This document shows positions 51,672 through 58,934 of a DNA stretch of 64,000 nt, piece by piece. Source of the stretch: Frateuria_A sp051900425. GTDB lineage: Bacteria; Pseudomonadota; Gammaproteobacteria; Xanthomonadales; Rhodanobacteraceae. A model generated the notes under the pieces. The model was not told the origin of the DNA and made no database searches. It worked only from the letters and a program-made list of their open reading frames with translations. Position numbers and translations under genes: made by a program. Each line of letters begins with the position of its first letter. Position 1 is the stretch's first letter. The stretch is from contig NZ_JBHZGK010000001.1 of NCBI RefSeq assembly GCF_051900425.1, positions 463,602 to 527,601 on the forward strand, read 5' to 3'.

Positions 51672-52013
51672 ATGAAGACCCGGCGTTTCCTGACCCTCGG
51701 AGGCGGCGCGGTCGCGTTCGCCCTGATCGTCGCGGCGGGCGCGGCATCCGCGCAGGAGGCTGCGGCAGGCGCCGCCAGCAGTGATAACGGCGCATCCTTC
51801 CAGAGCCTGGACAAGAACCAGGACGGGCACCTCTCCCGTTCCGAGATCCCGGCCGACATGCCGCTGCTGCGTACCCGCCTGTCCACCTACGACGCCAACC
51901 AGGACGGCTCGCTCGACGCGCACGAGTTCGCCGCGGCCCAGGCGGCCCTGCATGCCGGCGGCCACGCCGGCGGAAGCGACAGCACGCCGGCTCCGCGGCA
52001 TTCGGGGGGCTGA
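51672..52013 (+). CDS. Secreted EF-hand protein
   Basis: 113 residues: signal peptide (1 to about 28, ending GAASAQEA) and a pair of EF-hand loops, DKNQDGHLSRSE and DANQDGSLDAHE, with the expected 1-3-5-12 acidic ligands, then a Gly/Ser tail. Periplasmic calcium-binding protein. AAAGGAG lies 7 bases before the ATG at 51672. A second, unlinked protein of the same plan is at 54733. Partner unknown. Confidence 0.88.
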   Translation: MKTRRFLTLGGGAVAFALIVAAGAASAQEAAAGAASSDNGASFQSLDKNQDGHLSRSEIPADMPLLRTRLSTYDANQDGSLDAHEFAAAQAALHAGGHAGGSDSTPAPRHSGG

Positions 52014-52022
52014 GGCCAACCG

Positions 52023-53531
52023 TCAGCGCGAGCCCTGCAGGCAGCACGCCAGCCGGCGGATGCCCTCGTCGATGGCGTGCGCGTCCGTGCCGCCGTAGCC
52101 GAGGATCGGCCCGTGGCGCGCGCCCGGCCCGCGCCAGCATGGCGACAGCGGCCGCACGGAAACGCCTTCCCGCGCGGCGGCGCGCGAGAGCGCGATGTCG
52201 TCCACGCCCGGCGGCAACAACGCGGCGAGCTGCATCCCCGCCTCCGCGCCGACCACCTGCAGCCGGCCCGGGAGGTGGCGCTCGATCGACGCCAGCAGCG
52301 CCGCGCGGCGGGCCGCGTACAGCGTGCGCATGCGTCGGATGTGCCGGGCGAAATGGCCCTCGCGGATGAAGTCGGTCATCGCCCGCTGCGGCAGCATGGC
52401 CGAGCAGGTGTCGAGCGCATCGCGCGCCGCGCGGAAGGCGGGCACCAGGTCCTTCGGCACCACCAGCCAGCCCAGCCGCAGGGCGGGGAACATCACCTTG
52501 CTGAAGGTGCCCACGTAGATCACCCGCCCGTCCGCATCGAGTCCCTGCAGTGACGGCACCGGCTTGCCGCCGAAGCGGTATTCGCTGTCGTAGTCGTCCT
52601 CGACGATCCAGCGTCCTTCGCGCGCCGCCCATTGCAGCAGTTGCATGCGCCGCGAGGCACTCATGGTCACGCCCAGCGGAAACTGGTGTGACGGCGTGAG
52701 GTAGACAATCCGCGCATCCGGCCCGCGGCGGATCCCTTCGGCCACGTCGAGCCCGTCCTCGTCGACCGGCACAAGCACGGCCTTCGCGCCCACCGCCGCC
52801 AGCGCCTGGTGCGCGCCCGGATAGCCCGGCTCCTCCATCCAGGCGCTGTCGCCGTCGTCGAGCAGGACGTGGGTGCACACCTGCACGCCATGCTGCGCGC
52901 CAGTGGTGATCATCACCTGCGAGGCATCGGCCCGTACCGCGCGCACGGTGCGCAGGTAGTCGGCGACCGCCTCGCGCAGCGGCAGGTAGCCGAGCGGATC
53001 GCCGTAGACCAGCGATTCGGCATCCACGCCGCGCGCGTGCCGGCTGAGCAGGCGCGCCCACGCCTGGTGGGGAAAGGCGTCCAGCGCCGGCAGGCCCACG
53101 CGGAGGGCGCCCTGGCTGTCGAGCCAGGTCTGCTCGGGGCCCGCCATGGCCGCGGCGCGCGCCGCGATCCGGCGGCCGGGCGAAGGCGCCGCCGACACCG
53201 GGGAACCGCGCGACCGGCGCGGTTTGTCCGGCCTGCCCAACGGGATCGCAGCGGCCACGCAGGTGCCGGCCCCGGTGAACGTCTCCAGGTAACCTTCGGC
53301 GTGCAATTGCTCGTAGGCGCTTAGCACCGGCAGGCGCGAGACCTTCAGCTCGCCGGCCAGTGCCCGCGTCGATGGCACGCGTTGGCCCGGCTGGAGTTGC
53401 CCCTCGACGATGGCGCGCCGGAACCACTCCGACAGCTGCCGATAGATGGGCACGTCGCCATCCGGATCGAGCGCGATCGGCGGCAGCAGGCTGGCGGATA
53501 CGCGTTTCATGCGCGGGTCCCAAGTGGTCAT
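52023..53531 (-). CDS. MocR/PdxR-type transcription regulator (GntR HTH plus aminotransferase fold)
   Basis: 502 residues. GntR winged helix (about 25-95, IYRQLSEWFRRAIVEGQLQPGQRVPSTRALAGELKVSRLPVLSAYEQLHAEGYLE), linker, and a class I aminotransferase fold (about 140-500) with PLP-Lys in VGTFSKVMFPALRLGW and Asp/Arg partners (YLTPSHQFPLGVTMS, EDDYDSEYRF). PLP or an amino acid is the likely effector. Start could be 53531 or 53510 (MKRVSAS). An inverted repeat lies in the divergent gap before the outer-membrane gene. Confidence 0.93.
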   Translation of the reverse strand: MTTWDPRMKRVSASLLPPIALDPDGDVPIYRQLSEWFRRAIVEGQLQPGQRVPSTRALAGELKVSRLPVLSAYEQLHAEGYLETFTGAGTCVAAAIPLGRPDKPRRSRGSPVSAAPSPGRRIAARAAAMAGPEQTWLDSQGALRVGLPALDAFPHQAWARLLSRHARGVDAESLVYGDPLGYLPLREAVADYLRTVRAVRADASQVMITTGAQHGVQVCTHVLLDDGDSAWMEEPGYPGAHQALAAVGAKAVLVPVDEDGLDVAEGIRRGPDARIVYLTPSHQFPLGVTMSASRRMQLLQWAAREGRWIVEDDYDSEYRFGGKPVPSLQGLDADGRVIYVGTFSKVMFPALRLGWLVVPKDLVPAFRAARDALDTCSAMLPQRAMTDFIREGHFARHIRRMRTLYAARRAALLASIERHLPGRLQVVGAEAGMQLAALLPPGVDDIALSRAAAREGVSVRPLSPCWRGPGARHGPILGYGGTDAHAIDEGIRRLACCLQGSR

Positions 53532-53569
53532 GCCGGATCATAGCGAAGTGGCTATTCGCGCAAGCCACT
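53522..53569. promoter_or_regulatory. Candidate MocR operator
   Basis: AGTGGCT (53547-53553) is mirrored by AGCCACT (53563-53569), and AAGTGG also recurs directly 24 bases apart (53522 and 53546). Direct and inverted GTGG-type half-sites are the usual MocR target; location between divergent genes fits. Confidence 0.4.
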
Positions 53570-53612
53570 GTGGCGCCTAAGGTGCGTGTTTCCGGGGCAC
53601 GGTGGAGGCGGC

Positions 53613-54578
53613 ATGGGCATCGAACGGCAAGCGGTGAAGCGGCGCAGGCGGCGCCTGCTCGGCGGCCTGCTCGCCTGGCTCGCGGTGGGTGCCGTGTTCG
53701 CCCAGGACGCCCCGCGCCAGTCCCGCGACGACGCCTGGTGGACCGGGCCGATGCTCGCCAACTCGGCCGAGACGCTGCCGCGCGGGCACGTCCTCATCGA
53801 ACCCTACGTCTATGACGTGCAGACCCGCGGCAACGACGGCTTCGGCTCGCGCGCCTACGTGCTCTACGGCCTGACCGACGACCTCACCGTCGGCGCCATC
53901 CCGATCGTCGGCTACAACGGCCTGCACCACGGCCCGAACAGCTCAGGCATCGGCGCGGGCGACCAGATCCTGCAGGCGCAATACCGCCTGACGCGGTTCC
54001 ACGAAGGCAGTTGGTTCCCCACCCTGGCCATCATGCTGCAGGAAGCCGTGCCGACCGGCCGCTACAAGCGCCTGGCGCGGGCCGCCGACGGCATGGGCGG
54101 CGGCGCCTGGGCGACCACGCTGGGCCTCAACGCGCAGAGCTACTTCTGGATGCCCAACGGCCGCATCCTGCGCGTGCGCTTCAACGCCACCTGGACCTTC
54201 GCGCGGCATGCCGACCTGGACGGCGCGAGCAGCTACGGCCCCGGCCCCGACTTCCACGGCCGCGCCACGCCGGGCGACGCGTTCTACGTCGCCACCGCCT
54301 TCGAATACAGCCTCACCCTCCGCTGGGTGCTCGCGCTCGATCTCACCTACAGCCGCAGCGACGCCACCCGCGTGGTCGGCGTCGACGACCCGCTCGGCCT
54401 GCCGGCGACACCCGTGCACGCGAGCTCCGGCCGCAGCGAGGCGTTCGGCTTCGCGCCCGCGGTGGAGTACAACTTCAACGCCAACGTCGGCGTGCTGCTC
54501 GGCGTGCGCGTGATCCCCGGCGGGCACAACGTCACCCGCTCGGTCACACCGGCCATCGCCGTCAACATCGTCCACTGA
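53613..54578 (+). CDS. Outer-membrane beta-barrel protein of the MetA-pathway/transporter type
   Basis: 321 residues. Signal anchor (about 9-30) with twin Arg-rich n-region, DAWWTGPMLANSAETLPRGHVLIEPYVYDV, then strongly alternating amphipathic strands (YVLYGLTDDLTVGAIPIVGYN; EYSLTLRWVLALDLTYSR) and a C-terminal PAIAVNIVH. The pattern suits a Phenol_MetA_deg-like or transporter-type barrel of uncertain cargo. GGAGG is 5 bases before the ATG at 53613. Divergent from the MocR regulator, which may control it. Confidence 0.75.
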   Translation: MGIERQAVKRRRRRLLGGLLAWLAVGAVFAQDAPRQSRDDAWWTGPMLANSAETLPRGHVLIEPYVYDVQTRGNDGFGSRAYVLYGLTDDLTVGAIPIVGYNGLHHGPNSSGIGAGDQILQAQYRLTRFHEGSWFPTLAIMLQEAVPTGRYKRLARAADGMGGGAWATTLGLNAQSYFWMPNGRILRVRFNATWTFARHADLDGASSYGPGPDFHGRATPGDAFYVATAFEYSLTLRWVLALDLTYSRSDATRVVGVDDPLGLPATPVHASSGRSEAFGFAPAVEYNFNANVGVLLGVRVIPGGHNVTRSVTPAIAVNIVH

Positions 54579-54732
54579 ACCAGCCGTGGCGCCAGCAAGG
54601 TGCGGATCAGCCGATGTCGCGGGTTTGACATGCGCTGATGCCGGGAGCATAACGGCCCTGATGGACAACCGGCCCGCCGTATCCCTGGATGGTTCACCAA
54701 GCCCTCCTGGGACAACCAAAGGAGACAGGCAT

Positions 54733-55098
54733 ATGGGAAACCCGAAAAGGTCGATGGCGATCCTCTTGTTTGCGGGTGTCGCCCCGGTAGTGGCAGCGTC
54801 CCAGCTGCCTGCGGATTTCAGCAGGCTCGATACCAATCACGATCAGCGCCTCAGTCGCATCGAAGTGCCGCCTTTGTCCATGCTCAAGCAGCATTTCGCG
54901 AACTTCGACCGCAACCACGACGGCCTCCTTGATGCCGGCGAGCTCGCTCAGGCGGAGCGCACGGTGCGAATCTCCAGGGAAGCCGGCCAAACGTCTTCAC
55001 TGCGCGACCGCATGCCAAGCGAACCTCAACCCGCGCCCGCTCCGCCGGTGGGATATGTCAACAACTCCAGCGGCAGCAAGGGCAGTAGCGGCCACTAG
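54733..55098 (+). CDS. Secreted EF-hand protein, second copy
   Basis: 121 residues with a signal peptide (about 1-23) and two EF-hand loops DTNHDQRLSRIE and DRNHDGLLDAGE, then a Pro/Gly/Ser tail. The first loop has Gln where Gly is normal at position 6, so its Ca2+ affinity may be reduced. AAAGGAG lies 9 bases before the ATG at 54733. Same architecture as the protein at 51672, but sequence similarity is limited to the loops. Confidence 0.83.
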   Translation: MGNPKRSMAILLFAGVAPVVAASQLPADFSRLDTNHDQRLSRIEVPPLSMLKQHFANFDRNHDGLLDAGELAQAERTVRISREAGQTSSLRDRMPSEPQPAPAPPVGYVNNSSGSKGSSGH

Positions 55099-55117
55099 CT
55101 GCACACCCGACACAGCC

Positions 55118-55149
55118 GAGGCCCCCGATCACCGGGGGCCTCGTCGTTT
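55118..55149 (+). terminator. Hairpin after the second EF-hand gene
   Basis: GAGGCCCCCG, loop ATCA, CCGGGGGCCTC then GTCGTTT: strong stem, short U-tract. Confidence 0.55.
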
Positions 55150-55278
55150 GGGGCCGGCCACTGACAGGGGATTTCACGGACCGTCCCGGGTCGCCCGCCC
55201 GCGGGAAAGGCACGACCGCGCTCTTGACCCCGATCCACTAGAATCGAGGGGTTCAGAGCTAGAGATGTCGGAGTCCCC

Positions 55279-58200
55279 ATGAGTTCCCCCGCCAGCCACG
55301 TCCCCGCCGCCGCCGCGCAGGCCGAAACCACCCCGCTGCGTTTCGTCACCGCCGCCAGCCTGTTCGACGGGCACGACGCGGCGATCAACATCATGCGCCG
55401 CATCATCCAGAGCCAGGGCGCCGAGGTGATCCACCTGGGCCACAACCGCTCGGTGGAAGACGTCGTGCGCGCCGCGCTGCAGGAAGACGCCGACGCCATC
55501 GCGCTGTCCTCCTACCAGGGCGGCCATGTCGAGTACTTCAAGTACATGGTGGACATGCTGCGCGAGCGCGGCGCCAGCCACATCCGCGTGTTCGGCGGCG
55601 GCGGGGGCACCATCACCCCGGAAGAGATCCGCGAACTGCAGGCCTACGGCGTCGAGCGCATCTACCACCCCAACGACGGGATGAAGATGGGCCTGACCGA
55701 GATGATCGAGGACGTCATGCAGCGCACCCGCGCCGCGCAGGCGGCGCGCCTGAAGGCCGAGCAGCCGGGCGTGCCGAAGGTCGACATCGACGACGAGATC
55801 TCCGTCGGTCACATGCTCACCGACATCGAGGAAGCCCGCCTGGGCGAAACCGAACTCACCCGCCTGCGCAAGGAATGGGACCTCGCCGGCCGCAAGACCC
55901 CGGTGCTCGGCCTCACCGGCACCGGCGGCGCCGGCAAGTCCTCGGTGGTGGACGAACTGCTGCTGCGCTTCCTGCACGCCTTCCCCGAAATGCGCATCGC
56001 CGTGCTCGCCGTCGACCCGACCCGCCGCCGCTCCGGCGGCGCGCTGCTGGGCGACCGCATCCGCATGAACTCCCTGCGCTCCCACCGCGTGTACATGCGC
56101 TCCATGGCCACCCGCCGCCAGCACATGGCCACCAACGAGGTGCTCAAGGACTGCATCGCCTTCCTCAAGAGCCAGCCCTACGACCTGGTCATCGTGGAAA
56201 CCGCCGGCATCGGTCAGAGCGACTCGGAGATCGTGGATCTCGTCGACTTCCCGATGTACGTGATGACGTCCGACTACGGCGCCGCCAGCCAGCTCGAGAA
56301 GATCGACATGATCGACTTCGCCGAGCTGATCGTGCTCAACAAGTTCGACAAGCGCGGCGCCGAAGACGCCCTGCGCGACGTGCGCAAGCAGTGGAAGCGC
56401 AACCGCACCGCCTTCGCCCTGAAGGACGAGGACGTGCCGGTCTACCCGACCATCGCCAGCCAGTTCAACGACCCGGGCGTGACCTGGATGTTCGCCAACC
56501 TGTGCCGCCTGCTGCGCGAGAAGAAATGGGGTCAGAGTCATTTTTCGAACGAAGGCGCAGGCAAGAACGAGGGACAGGGGTCGAAAAATGACTCTGACCC
56601 CATTTCTTCCCCCCACGCCATCGGCAGCCCGAACTGCAGTTTCCAGCCAGACCTCGACACCAGCCTCAAGGAACCGCGCGCCACCGTCCTCATCCCCGGC
56701 AGCCGTGTGCGCTACCTCGCCGAGATCGCCGAGCAGGGCAGGGGCATCAACAGCTCCATCGCCCGCCAGGCCGAAGCCGCCAGCAAGGCCCAGCACTACT
56801 ACGAATCCCTCAAGGAACTGGAGGACGACGCGCTCCCGCGCCCGCTGGACCTCTACGACCACACCCAGATCCTTCCCCCGCCCGCGGGGGAAGGTGCCCG
56901 AAGGGCGGATGGGGGAGACCTTGCGGTAGACCGCACCCTCGCGCTCCTTCGCCAACGCTACAACGAAGCGATCAAGGAACTGACCAGCGAGTCGGTTCAT
57001 CTCCTGCGCGATTGGCCCGCCCTGCGCGAATCGGTCACCAAGGACGTCAACGAATACCAGGTCCGCGGCAAGACCATCCGCGTGGAGAACTATCGCGAAT
57101 CCCTGAGCCACCAGAAGATCCCGAAAGTCGCCCCGCCCAAGACCGAAAGCTGGGGCGACCAGTTGCTCTTCCTCGGCAAGGAAAACCTCCCCGGCCACTA
57201 CCCCTACACCGGCGGCGTCTACCCGTACCGCCGCACCGGCGAAGACCCCACCCGCATGTTCGCCGGCGAGGGCACCCCGGAGCGCACCAACCGCCGCTTC
57301 CACTACCTGAGCCAGGGCGGCGCCGCCACGCGCCTGTCCACCGCGTTCGACTCGGTCACCCTGTACGGCGAAGACCCGGCCCCGCGCCCGGACATCTACG
57401 GCAAGATCGGCAACTCCGGCGTCAACATCGCCACCCTGGACGACATGAAGAAGCTCTACTCCGGCTTCGACCTGTCCGCGCCGACCACCTCGGTCTCCAT
57501 GACCATCAACGGCCCGGCGCCGATGATCCTGGCGATGTTCATGAACACCGCGATCGACCAGAACGTGGAGAAGTACCTCAAGGCCGACGCCGCCCGCTGG
57601 GCCGAGGCCGAAAAGAAGATCGCCAAGCTCTACGAAGGCCGCGAGCGCCCGCGCTATTCGGGTGAACTACCGAAGGGCAACGACGGTTTGGGCTTAGGGT
57701 TGCTCGGCGTCACCGGCAACCAGCTCGTCGACGCCGAGACCTACGCCCGCATCAAAGCCGAAACCCTGGCCGCCGTGCGCGGCACCGTGCAGGCCGACAT
57801 CCTCAAGGAAGACCAGGCACAGAACACCTGCATCTTCTCCACCGAATTCGCCCTGCGCATGATGGGCGACATCCAGCAGTACTTCGTCGAGCACAAGGTC
57901 CGCAACTTCTACTCGGTGTCGATCTCCGGCTACCACATCGCCGAAGCCGGCGCGAACCCGATCAGCCAGCTCGCCTTCACCCTCAGCAACGGCTTCACCA
58001 TCGTCGAGTACTACCTCGCCCGGGGCATGCACATCGACGACTTCGCGCCGAACCTGAGCTTCTTCTTCAGTAACGGCATGGACCCGGAGTACACCGTCAT
58101 CGGCCGCGTCGCCCGCCGCATCTGGGCCCGCGCCATGCGCGAGCGCTACGGCGCCAGCCCGCGCAGCCAGATGATGAAGTACCACATCCAGACCTCCGGC

Positions 58201-58881
58201 CGGTCGCTGCACGCGCAGGAGATCCAGTTCAACGACATCCGCACCACGCTGCAGGCGCTCTACGCGCTGTTCGACAACTGCAACAGCCTGCACACCAACG
58301 CCTACGACGAAGCCATCACCACGCCGACCGAAGAGAGCGTGCGCCGCGCCGTGGCGATCCAGATGATCATCAACAAGGAACTGGGCCTCAACTTCAACGA
58401 GAACCCCTGGCAGGGCAGCTACGTGGTCGAGGAGCTGACTGACCTGGTGGAAGAAGCCGTCTACAAGGAGTTCGAGGCGATCAGCGAGCGCGGTGGCGTG
58501 CTCGGCGCCATGGACACCATGTACCAGCGCGGCAAGATCCAGGAGGAGTCGCTGTATTACGAACACAAGAAGCACGACGGCTCGCTGCCGCTGATCGGCG
58601 TGAACACCTTCCTGCCGAAGGAACACGGCGGCGAAGTGGCCACCGAGATCGAGCTCATTCGCTCCACGGAGGAGGAGAAGGGGCAGCAGATTGCCAACGT
58701 GCGGGCGTTCGGGGAGGCGCGGAATGGGTTGGCGCCGGAGAGCCTCAAGCGGTTGCAGCAGACGGCACGGGAGCGGAAGAACGTTTTCGAGCAGTTGGTC
58801 GAGGCAGTGAAGTACAACTCGTTGGGGCAGATCAGCCACGCGTTGTATGACGTGGGTGGGGAGTATCGGCGGAATATGTAA
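55279..58881 (+). CDS. icmF: Fused isobutyryl-CoA mutase (IcmF) carrying two in-frame repeat insertions
   Basis: 1200 residues versus about 1090 in characterised IcmF. Order: B12-binding domain (about 20-160, DGHDAAINIMRRII with the Co-ligand His, GGGGGTI), MeaI/ArgK-like GTPase chaperone (about 205-500, TGTGGAGKSS P-loop, NKFD), linker, and the methylmalonyl-CoA-mutase-type TIM barrel (about 620-1190, KIGNSGVNIATLDDMKKLYSGFDL, NTAIDQNVEKYLK). Interconverts isobutyryl- and n-butyryl-CoA with adenosylcobalamin; the G domain reloads cofactor. Repeat DNA encodes residues 415-444 (KKWGQSHFSNEGAG...) and about 531-549, both between GTPase and linker, so the extra length is explained. Start at 55279 behind GGAG. 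Confidence 0.95.
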   Translation: MSSPASHVPAAAAQAETTPLRFVTAASLFDGHDAAINIMRRIIQSQGAEVIHLGHNRSVEDVVRAALQEDADAIALSSYQGGHVEYFKYMVDMLRERGASHIRVFGGGGGTITPEEIRELQAYGVERIYHPNDGMKMGLTEMIEDVMQRTRAAQAARLKAEQPGVPKVDIDDEISVGHMLTDIEEARLGETELTRLRKEWDLAGRKTPVLGLTGTGGAGKSSVVDELLLRFLHAFPEMRIAVLAVDPTRRRSGGALLGDRIRMNSLRSHRVYMRSMATRRQHMATNEVLKDCIAFLKSQPYDLVIVETAGIGQSDSEIVDLVDFPMYVMTSDYGAASQLEKIDMIDFAELIVLNKFDKRGAEDALRDVRKQWKRNRTAFALKDEDVPVYPTIASQFNDPGVTWMFANLCRLLREKKWGQSHFSNEGAGKNEGQGSKNDSDPISSPHAIGSPNCSFQPDLDTSLKEPRATVLIPGSRVRYLAEIAEQGRGINSSIARQAEAASKAQHYYESLKELEDDALPRPLDLYDHTQILPPPAGEGARRADGGDLAVDRTLALLRQRYNEAIKELTSESVHLLRDWPALRESVTKDVNEYQVRGKTIRVENYRESLSHQKIPKVAPPKTESWGDQLLFLGKENLPGHYPYTGGVYPYRRTGEDPTRMFAGEGTPERTNRRFHYLSQGGAATRLSTAFDSVTLYGEDPAPRPDIYGKIGNSGVNIATLDDMKKLYSGFDLSAPTTSVSMTINGPAPMILAMFMNTAIDQNVEKYLKADAARWAEAEKKIAKLYEGRERPRYSGELPKGNDGLGLGLLGVTGNQLVDAETYARIKAETLAAVRGTVQADILKEDQAQNTCIFSTEFALRMMGDIQQYFVEHKVRNFYSVSISGYHIAEAGANPISQLAFTLSNGFTIVEYYLARGMHIDDFAPNLSFFFSNGMDPEYTVIGRVARRIWARAMRERYGASPRSQMMKYHIQTSGRSLHAQEIQFNDIRTTLQALYALFDNCNSLHTNAYDEAITTPTEESVRRAVAIQMIINKELGLNFNENPWQGSYVVEELTDLVEEAVYKEFEAISERGGVLGAMDTMYQRGKIQEESLYYEHKKHDGSLPLIGVNTFLPKEHGGEVATEIELIRSTEEEKGQQIANVRAFGEARNGLAPESLKRLQQTARERKNVFEQLVEAVKYNSLGQISHALYDVGGEYRRNM
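56521..56608. repeat. Intragenic palindromic element with perfect 28-bp arms (REP-like, in icmF)
   Basis: Left arm 56521-56548 (GGGGTCAGAGTCATTTTTCG core) is the exact reverse complement of 56581-56608; 32-bp centre. Length 88 in an open frame, so icmF is not interrupted. The same GGGGTCAG.GTCATTTTT sequence occurs once more at 62912-62936. Matches the style of REP sequences mobilised by REP-associated tyrosine transposases; no such transposase is in the window. Confidence 0.9.
56871..56926. repeat. GGCTTCCCCCATCCGC-family unit inside icmF
   Basis: CCTTCCCCCGCCCGCGGGGG AAGG hairpin followed by GTGCCCGAAGGGCGGATGGG; encodes PPPAGEGARRADGGD in the icmF frame. Same family as the intergenic clusters at 36070, 46775 and 48805. 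Confidence 0.85.
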
Positions 58882-58934
58882 CGAGTAGTTTAGTCAGGCC
58901 GGTTGGCGTTTACTTGAGCGAGGAAGGGGGCGAA

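Noticed and set aside
56521..56926. Possible frameshift or pseudogene in icmF because of inserted repeats
   Set aside because: The frame is continuous through both insertions and all domains on both sides are intact.
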